A stretch of 24,836 nucleotides of DNA, from IMG/VR virus record IMGVR_UViG_3300048019_000010, positions 1 to 24,836 of that record. One strand, given 5' to 3'. A model generated the notes under the pieces. That model did not search any database and was not told where the DNA came from. It saw only the letters and a program-made list of their open reading frames with translations. This DNA is from a virus. Of the stretch, positions 8,201 to 15,399 are shown piece by piece. Within the stretch, counting starts at the first letter, position 1; every line of letters starts with the position of its first letter. A program made the position numbers and the translations under genes.

Positions 8201-8878
8201 ACGGTCTGCTGACAAGTACTCTGTTACTGGGTTTTCTAAAGCAGGAAACTCTTGAATAAAATTAGACAGTCTTGTATCATACTTATCAAAGGCAAGCAGT
8301 TCTGCCGCCATTGCATCACCAGCAAGTTTTACATTCTTACCTGCTTTAGTTGTAGGTTGAAATACTTTACCAGATACTTTACGAGTAATAGCAAGACCAG
8401 CAAGAAACTGAGTAACACCAGCAGTCATGTTACCTGCAAAGGTTTGTAGACCATCAGTTAGATATGTTTCCTGCACGTTGTCTAGTACAAACTTAGTATG
8501 CTCTGGGGTATCTTCAGCAATACCAGCTTCTTCGGCTTTACGTAGTGCTTGTTCTACACCACGAGCATAGAATACTTTACCTTCTGCATCAGTACCCAGA
8601 TGTCCAAGGTCAGCTACGTGTTCGTTCATAAAACGAGAAACTTTATCAGAAACACCAAAAGTTACAGAATTAATAAAGTCTGCACCTTCTTTACCAGCCC
8701 TAGTTAAACCTGTGGCTACACCTTCAGCCATGTCAACAATCATACTTTCGTCTTGTTGAGGTGGTTCTGGGGTAGTTTCATCTGGTAAATCAGGAGTCGA
8801 TACCTGTTCAGGCACAGCAGGGTTTGCCTCAACCTCTGCCGCTACCGACCCATCTAGGGTTTGTGTTACGTCAGTCAT
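5285..8878 (-). CDS. large internal virion / core protein (T7 gp16 position)
   Basis: 1197 residues, ATG after GGAGTCGGT. It occupies the place of T7 gp16 (1318 residues), the largest ejected core protein, which forms part of the channel through the cell envelope. The N-terminus (residues ~1-50) is Pro/Glu/Thr-rich and probably disordered. After it come Gly/Ala-rich amphipathic stretches (EGVATGLTRAGKEGADFIN, TFAGNMTAGVTQFLAGLAIT) that could interact with membranes. The middle and C-terminal parts are long helical segments (GKAGGKGVDILNELFINSIL, HPLLRQIMPFIRTPANIF). I do not see the lytic transglycosylase domain that begins T7 gp16. The role is inferred from gene order and size. Confidence 0.8.
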   Translation of the reverse strand: MTDVTQTLDGSVAAEVEANPAVPEQVSTPDLPDETTPEPPQQDESMIVDMAEGVATGLTRAGKEGADFINSVTFGVSDKVSRFMNEHVADLGHLGTDAEGKVFYARGVEQALRKAEEAGIAEDTPEHTKFVLDNVQETYLTDGLQTFAGNMTAGVTQFLAGLAITRKVSGKVFQPTTKAGKNVKLAGDAMAAELLAFDKYDTRLSNFIQEFPALENPVTEYLSADRNDPVAEAIFKQALETAGLEAMAVPFVLAVKASRANKANFEETEQIVEELGKALDDLEERDVIDYIAQTDEEIAAFVRSDDTLKQAYEEASALTGAERTAARGEGRASAMAEKTTTQIKEMEAQGAGTVVKQQDSLAEGGDWVVKWASNHETDEDAILQFVKLNRQTNPKFQKFAERSIVMAKFADNNFTAVVEKFKGGQATREEAVKAFKAVMEITHMTQGAISTSGRVLNLSKVIDGWGMNTLNVALESGSAFTNGSQRSRYMNLMGKYAYQIGKAGGKGVDILNELFINSILSGVKTHVVNIGSNTFNMGVLPLEKFAGAVLTGNKKEALKALQLYQGYGIAAWDSVKGSVSALRNGRPILDFNSSTLEEGLQQQAIPNFLGGKVIGIPTRLLAAEDEFFKQMNFRAFAFAEASADARAKGLKGAEANRYVKQQVNKAIDEQLQASINGKANSATDPITTGSRDFARRATFTTELEKGSITRSIQDIADRHPLLRQIMPFIRTPANIFSEVTQRSPLAPLSKRWREDMFSGNKQRMAEASLRFTTGVGLASYFYNMALDDELTGSGAGLTRDQVKGLEDITGYETNAIVDEAGNYSKVSRLSPVTDLQTIMASIRDLNRYGMYDEADEIARGTVLVLTEYARDKSWLRGLDEFISVVEDPARNAESYGANKLAALVPFSGLLRSLNEDPYMRKISEMSQGYLKSIPSKVNIMGFEFDNPKASTFSSEALDPNRNFIGEPIDVPEFWGKSLNLEFASPMGFSEKKTDPLAVAWMEAAKAGTPFSVGLPPKTKNGIDLTSSKFTLDSEGNPMNPNRPKQTAYDMWQYMTSTIKINTATNDTGIANAKPLTLRESLTELVQTEGYKKDKTLDLRVGDFVFSGTKEEIIQDVVKAYRDQAWTKLIGEDPYALEDRSHIDGYRLLYVPDAVNQRLAKAYWTHSLLKEATKNPLARQTVQDNSNEFLKDLTGDIE

Positions 8879-8895
8879 ACCGACTCCTTTGTAAA

Positions 8896-10554
8896 TTAAC
8901 CATTTAGAGCTTTAATCTCTTCTGTAAAAGCATCTATTATTGTTTTGTAAAGTGTACGCACTGCTTTTGATTTATCAGAAGCTGACATTAGCTGATACTC
9001 ATCAGATAAATATAAGTCCTGCATCTCATCAAGAAACTGGTTGTGATACTTAGCCCTGATTGGGAAAGTAACTTTAACCATCTTAGCTCTATCTTCAGCA
9101 GTAGTATCTGGCCTTCTATCCATAAGATTTATAAGAGCATCTGATGTTTCAATATCACCATTAGCGTCAATTTTAATAGCTAAGTTAGTTTTAAGTTTTT
9201 TATAATTTAACTGATAATTGTCATCAGAAGTGATAGAAGGTATTCCTTTTGCCTTCTGTTCTCTCTTTCGGTTTACATCCATAAAGAGTGTATTGAATAC
9301 ATCTGGATTGTTGTTTAGTTTACCACTCATTTGAAAACCAAAAAGCATTGTTAGAGCTTCTTCTGGTGTACGTGCTGTAGCTATTTGTCCTCGCATAGCA
9401 ATAATATCACTACCTTCTACTTCACGACTTTCTTTACTAAAGAAGTTTTGTTGTTCTTTATAAAACTTTCTAATGTCAGGAAAGTAAATAGCCGCTTCAC
9501 CAATTTGTTGAATACTAAGAATGTCTGATAAACCTACATCATTAGGGTCAGTAGCTGTTCCTAGTTTTTCAACAATAGTAGCAGTAATCATGTCTGTTAC
9601 TTTACGTTTGTCTCTTTGAAACTCAGTTTCTTCTAAAGACTCTTGAGCTTGCTTCTGTTTAAGAACAGCTACACGAGCTTTACCTAAAGCAATAATAGCT
9701 TGAGGACGTTGGGACAAGGGTTGATTACCTGCTTGGATAGAACCTGCTAAATCTAGGATACGATTACGTTGATTAAAGTCATAACCTTCAGCGTTCTGTG
9801 CGTAGTCTACAATAGTGTTTAGTGTAATGTCTGTAAGTTCTGCATTTGACAAGGCACTAGTTAGTTTAGTATCTGTTTCTACAAAACCTATTTCACTAGC
9901 AAAGTCTTCAGGTGCTACAGTACCATTTATTACTGCGTCAATACGTTCAGTTAAACCTGTGGTATATGTTGCAGTGTCTCTAGCTACAATGTTTTTATTT
10001 ACATTACTAATATGAGAAGCATCTAAGTTTTGTGTATAAGTACGAAAAGAACCTGCAAACCCTCTAGTTACACTAGGGCTTGAAAAAGCATCTTTGTTGT
10101 TGGCTACAAACTGTTGCCTTGCTTGTTGTTCAAACACCATAAAATCATTAGCGTTTACACTGTTACCTATACCCTGTGCTGTATACTGTTCGTTTACATA
10201 AGCACCGTACTGTCTTGACAAACGCTTACCAATGTTTTCATCAGCAAGTATTTGAGCAGGTTGTGATAAACTAGCATACTTACCAGCCGCTACATCTTTA
10301 GCAAATTGTTCTGGGTCATTAAAGAAAGCGTTGTCAACTGCTGATTTTTCTTTAGCTACTCGCTCTTCTCTGTTGCCTTGTGCTATCTTAGCAATCTGTG
10401 GACTAACTTCGGCAAGAGCTTTTAGCAACGCTGTGCCTGAGTTAGGTGACCTAGCTGGTGGTCTATATTGTACAAAGGTGTCTACTGGCCTAGCTACAGC
10501 AGTGGCAGGTGCGACCCTTTGCAGTGGTTGTACCTTACTGCGTTTAGATGCCAT
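8896..10554 (-). CDS. internal virion / core protein (T7 gp15-like position)
   Basis: 552 residues, ATG preceded by GGAGAAACCAA. It is mostly charged and helical, with an N-terminal basic and proline-rich leader (MASKRSKVQPLQRV, RPVDTFVQYRPPARSP) followed by ALLKALAEVSPQIAKIAQGN, a pattern typical of gp15-like core proteins of marine T7-like phages. It is shorter than T7 gp15 (747 residues). It lies between the gp14-like and gp16-like genes, exactly as in T7, and the three are expected to form the ejected core complex. No catalytic motif was seen. Identification rests on order, size and the N-terminal pattern. Confidence 0.78.
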   Translation of the reverse strand: MASKRSKVQPLQRVAPATAVARPVDTFVQYRPPARSPNSGTALLKALAEVSPQIAKIAQGNREERVAKEKSAVDNAFFNDPEQFAKDVAAGKYASLSQPAQILADENIGKRLSRQYGAYVNEQYTAQGIGNSVNANDFMVFEQQARQQFVANNKDAFSSPSVTRGFAGSFRTYTQNLDASHISNVNKNIVARDTATYTTGLTERIDAVINGTVAPEDFASEIGFVETDTKLTSALSNAELTDITLNTIVDYAQNAEGYDFNQRNRILDLAGSIQAGNQPLSQRPQAIIALGKARVAVLKQKQAQESLEETEFQRDKRKVTDMITATIVEKLGTATDPNDVGLSDILSIQQIGEAAIYFPDIRKFYKEQQNFFSKESREVEGSDIIAMRGQIATARTPEEALTMLFGFQMSGKLNNNPDVFNTLFMDVNRKREQKAKGIPSITSDDNYQLNYKKLKTNLAIKIDANGDIETSDALINLMDRRPDTTAEDRAKMVKVTFPIRAKYHNQFLDEMQDLYLSDEYQLMSASDKSKAVRTLYKTIIDAFTEEIKALNG

Positions 10555-10565
10555 TTGGTTTCTCC

Positions 10566-11105
10566 TTAAGCTCCAACTATATCACCCCATGATGTTTCTT
10601 TCATAGAAGCACCTGCTGATGCGGCATTAGCCCCACCCTTAACAATAGCGGTCATCATATCTGGTGGTGATGGGTCAACAATCTGTGCTAAACGACCTTC
10701 AAGTTGTGCTTGAATACCTTTAGCATCCATGTCAGCTTGTTGTGAAAAGAACTTAGATTGTTGTTCCATACGTGTTTCGTTTCTAAGTCTATCTGCTACT
10801 GCATCATTAAGTGCAAGAGTAACAGACCTACCTACAATATTATCTTCAAGTGCCGCAGTCTTTAGAGTTTCTCTAGTTTCAATACCTTTAATTAGGTTAT
10901 CAAACTTTTGCTCTAAGATGTTACCTTGTTGTTGTTCTTCTTTAAGTCTAGTTTGACTAATTTGTAATTGGCTAGAGTCGATAGCACTAGTTCTTGTTCT
11001 GTTGTTAGCATCAACTGTATCATTATATGCAGATACTTTTTCGTTATGCTCCATAACAGAACCAACAGCACTAGCTCCTGCCATAGCCGCTTGTGGATTA
11101 CACAT
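10566..11105 (-). CDS. internal virion protein (T7 gp14-like)
   Basis: 179 residues, starting MCNPQAAMAGASAVGSVMEH, the typical CNP-AxMAG start of gp14-like proteins. The N-terminus (residues ~1-18) is small-residue rich, followed by long Gln/Glu-rich helices (SQLQISQTRLKEEQQQGNIL, ALNDAVADRLRNETRMEQQS) likely to be coiled coil. In T7, gp14 is ejected first and sits in the outer membrane as part of the DNA channel. The ATG overlaps the stop of the preceding gene (TAATG), so translation is probably coupled. Confidence 0.82.
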   Translation of the reverse strand: MCNPQAAMAGASAVGSVMEHNEKVSAYNDTVDANNRTRTSAIDSSQLQISQTRLKEEQQQGNILEQKFDNLIKGIETRETLKTAALEDNIVGRSVTLALNDAVADRLRNETRMEQQSKFFSQQADMDAKGIQAQLEGRLAQIVDPSPPDMMTAIVKGGANAASAGASMKETSWGDIVGA

Positions 11106-11560
11106 TATTTTATCCTCACAAATTCGTAAAAGGGTGCTTGGCCTACTCCATAAGTTACTTCACGTATAAACTTAAAACCTAAAAACCGTAACCAGTTAAT
11201 GGCATTAGTGTTATCTACATGAACGTAATTTAGGAGTAGGCTTCTTTGATTGTTAGCTGTGGTTACCCATCTACGACTTTCACGTAAGAACTGCATACTG
11301 TAATTAGAAAGCTTACCAGTAGTCAACATCCAAGGACTGCCTACATGGTCATCAATATAACTAAGACCAAACATACCCAACAGTTCCCCCTCAGGAGATA
11401 CAATAGTAAATGCTTCGGCTGACATCTCACATGATTTAGTCAAAGCCTCAAGCGGTGTTTGTCCGTCTGATAGCATTACTTCAGTTGCATCTGCTTCACA
11501 CATTTGAGAAGCTATAGGTTCAATGTCTTCATACTTGAATGGTCTATAGTGTCCTTTCAT
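11105..11560 (-). CDS. T7 gp13-like protein, GNAT-like fold
   Basis: 151 residues from ATG 11560, preceded by AAGGATGTAAC. A longer reading up to 11638 is possible, but it would lie inside the tail-tube B gene and adds an unrelated hydrophobic N-terminus, so I chose the start at MKGHYRPFKYEDIEPIAS. The C-terminal half (LLLNYVHVDNTNAINWLRFL, GFKFIREVTYGVGQAPFYEF) matches the pattern of T7 gp13 (NYVWVGNTSHIRFL...EEY) and of GNAT acetyltransferases, where N-x-x-A-I-x-W-L-x-x-L-G-F is the acetyl-CoA side. T7 gp13 is needed for virion maturation; no acetylation target is known. Expected role: virion assembly. Confidence 0.8.
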   Translation of the reverse strand: MKGHYRPFKYEDIEPIASQMCEADATEVMLSDGQTPLEALTKSCEMSAEAFTIVSPEGELLGMFGLSYIDDHVGSPWMLTTGKLSNYSMQFLRESRRWVTTANNQRSLLLNYVHVDNTNAINWLRFLGFKFIREVTYGVGQAPFYEFVRIK

Positions 11561-11561
11561 G

Positions 11562-13928
11562 TTACATCCTTCTTGACCTAAGAACAAACTCAGATTCAAT
11601 CTCAGCACTCTGAAAAGCACAAGGTAAGTGACTATCACTCTCTAGTGTAATCTTAGCGTTCTTAGCGTTGGCTAATACAGTAAAGCGATATGTACCAGTA
11701 TCAAGAGGTACAGTACCTAGTACGTTAGTACCTGAACCAATCACCCTACCAGTAAAGGAACGAGTGTATTCGTTTCTACCAGAGCTAGGAAGGTTCTTAT
11801 GGGGTACTACTTTTACATCAAAGAAACCAGTATCAGCATAAGTAACAGACATAGTTTTAATCTGATACCTACCGCTAGTAATTGACTCTTTATTGTTCTT
11901 CATTAGTTGTTCTGAAAATTCGTATAGGAAAGTATAGGGTACTCCTGCGTACACTGTACCGCCACCAGATTGATGGGTTAGTGCTTGTGCGGCTGAAACA
12001 ATAGCTCCTGCTTCTGTTACATATACCGCATTGCTATCAGTGTAGGGAAGAGTGTCAGTGCTTGTTAGCTTGACCCTTCTATCTAGATGCACAGGAAATG
12101 TAGTATCTTCTAAAGCATCATCGTTAGATAAATTCATCCTCTCTAGGGCAACTTTAGAACCGTACTGAATTACAAAGTATATATCAGTTTGGTCAAACTC
12201 AATCCCTAGTACATCACCGCCAAAAGTCCACTTAGACCACGATGATTGTAACTTCTCTCTACCTGACCAAAAGTAACGGTAAGGGAATACAGTAGAACGG
12301 TCATCGTTTGTTTGAAGAATAAGCATATCTTCATTAGCCGCCGCTGAGATAGCAAGGGGTAACCCTTTTAGATAGGTAGGAACGTGTGCAGATATTTCTG
12401 CGGCATCGTTAGTCTCAGCATCTAAGTCAACGTAGTACTCTCTGATGCCTGTACCAGCCCCAGCAGGTGTAGCAAAGTATACATACTTACCTGCACCTAC
12501 AGGTTTAGCTGTAAGGCTTGTCTCAAAGCGTGTAGCAACGTCTATTGATACAGTCTCTGGTGATAGTATCTGAGTAGCTGACAGTTTAAACTGTGAGTAG
12601 TCAGAGAAGAGTAACAAGCTTTCGTTAAACGGTACAGCGTGTCTTAGAATCGACACTTGGTTGTTTGAAACCGCCACATCAATAGGCGCACTATCAACCA
12701 GAGTAAGTACAGTTTTACTAAAGAAGTTAAAGTATTCACCAGCCTCACTAAAGATTACATTCTCATCAGCCAGTAAACCTAATCTGTTCCTGTGAAAGAA
12801 CACATCGTTAATTTTATTACCTAAGAATGAAGGGAATGGGTTAGTTAGGTCATCACCTACTTTACGTTCTTCGTAAGTTTCTTTATCAAAAGTATAAGAA
12901 GTACCATCATAGATGAGAGTGTGCGGCATAGTTGACGCATCTAAAGCAATATCAATATTAGGTTTAGCTGTTTCTTTCCACACTCCTAAACCATTAGCAA
13001 CATTACGTGTAAACTTTACATAGTAATCGTCTTGACCTTTTTGATTATCACCTGAAACAGCAATAACAAAGTTAAGGGGTGCTTCTGCTGGTAACTTCTT
13101 AAAGTCAGGTGTTTCACCCTTAAAGCCTCGTAGTTGTTCACCACCTCTACTATCTGTTACTTCGATAGTAAAGTCATCATTAGCTGTATTACCTTGGATG
13201 TGAACTACGTTACCATAAGTAGTAAACGTCAAACCTGAAATAGAAGAACCTGCTGTAGAACCGTAGTAAGCAGTCTCAGTTGTAGTATCAAACCTTAGGT
13301 TTCTAGCAATTCTATCTGTTTGAATAGACTTCTCTGCGGTCTGTACGTCTGCATCAGAAGTATGCGTTGCCGCCATTGTAGTAATAGCACGAGTATACGT
13401 TGTACCACCCTTAGTAATCTTAACAGTGTAGGTTGTACTGTAGTCTGATTTAGCTACAAAGTATAGAGCTTCGGGATTACGTGCGTTAGATTTAGTAGAA
13501 TCTTTAGCAACTACTTTAGTTTTGTTTACTAAGAATGTATAGTCAGCTACAGTAGTAGCAGTAAGCTCTTCTGCTGGATTAGTTAATCCTGATAAGTAAG
13601 AACTTGCATTGTTAGTTATTGATTTAGTAGTACCAGAACTGTCACATATATTCATAGTGCCATCTTTTTCGATGACCATAAAGTGTAGAGTGTTGTCAGA
13701 ATTTCTGATAGGATGTACAAAAGCTTTAGCCATGTCAAGCTCTTCTTGTGCTGACAAGCCTGTAATAAAGAAATCTTTATGTTCTGTAGGTGGTCTTTTA
13801 ATCAAACCATCTACTACGCTAGACAATCCATTCTGCTGTTCTTCACCCTGTGTTTGTAGTCTGACGGACGGTGGTTGTTCTGATACACCGTTAATGAGAT
13901 TGGGAATGGATGTACTAACGAGTGCCAT
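11562..13928 (-). CDS. tail tubular protein B (T7 gp12-like)
   Basis: 788 residues, close to T7 gp12 (794). The N-terminus MALVSTSIPNLINGVSEQPP, followed by QGEEQQNGLSSVVDGLIKRP, is the signature of this family, in which the protein forms the nozzle of the short tail. Mid-protein motifs such as FPSFLGNKINDVFFHRNRLG and FFSKTVLTLVDSAPIDVAVS are also characteristic of gp12. The ATG overlaps the stop of tail tube A (TAATG), and AAGGA lies about eleven bases upstream. The gp13-like gene follows at once (stop 11562, next ATG 11560). Confidence 0.93.
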   Translation of the reverse strand: MALVSTSIPNLINGVSEQPPSVRLQTQGEEQQNGLSSVVDGLIKRPPTEHKDFFITGLSAQEELDMAKAFVHPIRNSDNTLHFMVIEKDGTMNICDSSGTTKSITNNASSYLSGLTNPAEELTATTVADYTFLVNKTKVVAKDSTKSNARNPEALYFVAKSDYSTTYTVKITKGGTTYTRAITTMAATHTSDADVQTAEKSIQTDRIARNLRFDTTTETAYYGSTAGSSISGLTFTTYGNVVHIQGNTANDDFTIEVTDSRGGEQLRGFKGETPDFKKLPAEAPLNFVIAVSGDNQKGQDDYYVKFTRNVANGLGVWKETAKPNIDIALDASTMPHTLIYDGTSYTFDKETYEERKVGDDLTNPFPSFLGNKINDVFFHRNRLGLLADENVIFSEAGEYFNFFSKTVLTLVDSAPIDVAVSNNQVSILRHAVPFNESLLLFSDYSQFKLSATQILSPETVSIDVATRFETSLTAKPVGAGKYVYFATPAGAGTGIREYYVDLDAETNDAAEISAHVPTYLKGLPLAISAAANEDMLILQTNDDRSTVFPYRYFWSGREKLQSSWSKWTFGGDVLGIEFDQTDIYFVIQYGSKVALERMNLSNDDALEDTTFPVHLDRRVKLTSTDTLPYTDSNAVYVTEAGAIVSAAQALTHQSGGGTVYAGVPYTFLYEFSEQLMKNNKESITSGRYQIKTMSVTYADTGFFDVKVVPHKNLPSSGRNEYTRSFTGRVIGSGTNVLGTVPLDTGTYRFTVLANAKNAKITLESDSHLPCAFQSAEIESEFVLRSRRM

Positions 13929-14521
13929 TATTCTATAGTCCTTGTGCTTCCGATACGGTCAATAATATTGTATGTATCAAAGTTGTTAAAGATGTTGAAA
14001 TCTTGGGCTTCAGCTTCCATATCACGTAGCTCTAGCAACGCTCTATTTTCATCTGACTCTGTAAAACCATGTAGTGTGGCAGACCCAACAACACGGTCTA
14101 GGAACATACGAGATGCTCTAAGTGTGATGTAACGCTTTGCTACTTCAGGTAGGTCTACAAACTCTAGCATTACTACGGTGTCTAGATAGACAGCACTAGT
14201 AATAGTGTAGGTGTTCTTCTTCCTGTCGTACATCTTACTGCCACGTTGTACAAGGTCTTTATTATTAGTTTTATTAGTAGTGTCTGCCCTGAGAATATTA
14301 GTAGGCAGTGTGATATTATTATTTGAATCAGGGTTAAATGTTACATCTAACTCTCTATTAAAGTTAAACCCCTGTCCTTGTACTTCACGACTTACAGATT
14401 CTAGTATTGTTTCAGCGATATCAGCTTCAACCAAACCTGAGTTAAGTTTAGTAACAGGAGCTTCACCGATTGCTGACAGCATAGTATTAATAGCTTCAAG
14501 CTTTGTTGCTGGACTTGGCAT
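13928..14521 (-). CDS. tail tubular protein A (T7 gp11-like)
   Basis: 197 residues, the same size as T7 gp11 (196). The start TKLEAINTMLSAIGEAPVTK is the usual N-terminus of the family, which forms the adaptor ring between portal and nozzle. LESVSREVQGQGFNFNREL and LVQRGSKMYDRKKNTYTI are further typical stretches. ATG is preceded by GGAGAAAACA. It is placed directly before the nozzle gene as in T7. The upstream neighbours are small basic proteins that T7 lacks. Confidence 0.93.
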   Translation of the reverse strand: MPSPATKLEAINTMLSAIGEAPVTKLNSGLVEADIAETILESVSREVQGQGFNFNRELDVTFNPDSNNNITLPTNILRADTTNKTNNKDLVQRGSKMYDRKKNTYTITSAVYLDTVVMLEFVDLPEVAKRYITLRASRMFLDRVVGSATLHGFTESDENRALLELRDMEAEAQDFNIFNNFDTYNIIDRIGSTRTIE

Positions 14522-14533
14522 TGTTTTCTCCTA

Positions 14534-14809
14534 CTACCACTTAACTTTATGTGACCAGTACTTGGCACTAAGTTTAGAAGTTGGTTTACCTTGAGCATTA
14601 TGTCTTGCATAGTAAGACTTTTTACGAGCTTTATCTTTTTTTGATGTAGGGTTTTTACCTGCACCCTTAACTCCCTGCTGACCAAACCTAATTAGCTTGA
14701 TTGTCTTACCTTCTTTAGCTAACACAGCGTGGGACTTTTTAGGATGCTTTGGAGTTCGTTTAGGTTTGTTGTAACCTGCAAAGGTTTCCCCACGATATGT
14801 AATAGCCAT
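14534..14809 (-). CDS. small basic protein with R/K-x-S-x-x-ARH...YWS motif
   Basis: 91 residues, about a quarter Lys or Arg. The arrangement of GKNPTSKKDKARKKSYYARH, then KLSAKYWSHKVKW, is the pattern of a small protein family widely encoded by marine phages (I recall DUF6321). Other members usually have Cys after ARH and in YWSC; here both are replaced (ARHN, YWSH), so a metal site would be lost. Start ATG follows GAAGGTGTAAC, one base after the stop of the 39-residue gene. Function unknown; the charge suggests DNA or RNA binding, perhaps inside the particle. Confidence 0.75.
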   Translation of the reverse strand: MAITYRGETFAGYNKPKRTPKHPKKSHAVLAKEGKTIKLIRFGQQGVKGAGKNPTSKKDKARKKSYYARHNAQGKPTSKLSAKYWSHKVKW

Positions 14810-14810
14810 G

Positions 14811-14930
14811 TTACACCTTCTTCATATATTTATTTTTTTTGATAGGCATCCCTGTTTTCTTAGCTTCTGCTTTAGCTTGGGCTACGCCTTTTTTAGTATA
14901 CTTAAATGTTTTTGTACCTACGTTTGGCAT
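14811..14930 (-). CDS. 39-residue basic protein
   Basis: A short frame: ATG at 14928-14930, stop TAA at 14811-14813. It reads MPNVGTKTFKYTKKGVAQAK and ends in MPIKKNKYMKKV, with 13 Lys in 39 residues. It fits exactly between two genes (2 nt after the upstream stop, 1 nt before the next ATG), and the end of its frame supplies the Shine-Dalgarno of the next gene. Similar TKTFxYTxKGxAxAKxxAKKTG-type miniproteins are common in phage genomes. Function unknown; with its neighbours it forms a run of four basic proteins. Confidence 0.7.
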   Translation of the reverse strand: MPNVGTKTFKYTKKGVAQAKAEAKKTGMPIKKNKYMKKV

Positions 14931-14932
14931 TA

Positions 14933-15169
14933 CTACGTCCTATATGTTGCAGTTTTCTTTGCAATCTTTAGAGGTTGACGGACAAACTGGTTACCCTTAC
15001 GTGTACCTTCACGCTTGGCTTTAGATGTGGCGGCATACTCTGAGGCTGATAAGGATTTGATAGCCGCTTCAGGTAAGTAACGCTCACCAGTATCAGCAGA
15101 CTTCTTACCAGACTTGGTGCGCCACTTTTGTTTTGTCCATTTCTTTAGGCTTTGCTGTGGGGGTTTCAT
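14933..15169 (-). CDS. small basic protein with KKWTxQKWRTKSGK start
   Basis: 78 residues, strongly basic. It contains LKKWTKQKWRTKSGKKSADT, GERYLPEAAIKSLSASEYAA and a basic C-terminus FVRQPLKIAKKTATYR. I recognise this as a family common in T4-like and T7-like marine phages (possibly DUF5872) without a settled function. It overlaps the end of the upstream gene by 4 nt (ATGA-type coupling). Candidates for its role are DNA condensation or capsid decoration, both inferred only from charge and position. Confidence 0.75.
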   Translation of the reverse strand: MKPPQQSLKKWTKQKWRTKSGKKSADTGERYLPEAAIKSLSASEYAATSKAKREGTRKGNQFVRQPLKIAKKTATYRT

Positions 15170-15360
15170 GTAGTGTACCCTCCACCAGCTTTCTTATATT
15201 TAACAGCAAGCAACTGAGCTTTACGTGCAGACCACTGATTAGCTTTACCGCCTTTAGTGCCTGACTTAATGCTATTAAAAAGTCGCTTACGCATAGTAGG
15301 TTTGGTATAGTTACCTGCCTCGTTTACACGAGACTTCTTTGGAATTTTCATTTTATTCAT
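15166..15360 (-). CDS. small basic protein KKSRVNEAGNYTKP family
   Basis: 64 residues, very basic. KIPKKSRVNEAGNYTKPTMR, then KGGKANQWSARKAQLLAVKY, is a widespread phage hypothetical family. The start is uncertain: ATG 15360 gives MNKMKIPKK, and ATG 15351 is also possible. Neither has a good Shine-Dalgarno, because the terminator after the capsid gene lies directly upstream (its U-run ends four bases before ATG 15360). Translation may therefore depend on read-through transcripts. Function unknown. Confidence 0.72.
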   Translation of the reverse strand: MNKMKIPKKSRVNEAGNYTKPTMRKRLFNSIKSGTKGGKANQWSARKAQLLAVKYKKAGGGYTT

Positions 15361-15363
15361 GGT

Positions 15364-15389
15364 AAAAAAGGGAGAGCCGAAACTCCCCC
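15364..15389 (-). terminator. intrinsic terminator after the major capsid gene
   Basis: On the minus strand GGGGGAG-TTTCGG-CTCTCCC (7 bp, one G-U) is followed directly by six T. This is the position of the T7 late terminator after gene 10. It should give excess capsid mRNA over the downstream tail genes, which would be reached by read-through. Confidence 0.88.
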
Positions 15390-15399
15390 TCTCCTATGC

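Noticed and set aside
11561-11638. Longer N-terminus for the gp13-like protein
   Set aside because: It would overlap tail tube B and add a hydrophobic stretch not matching the family; ATG 11560 has AAGGA at good distance.
14401-14685. 94-residue minus-strand frame across two genes
   Set aside because: It overlaps tail tube A and the 91-residue basic protein, both recognisable; its sequence is a frame-shifted shadow.
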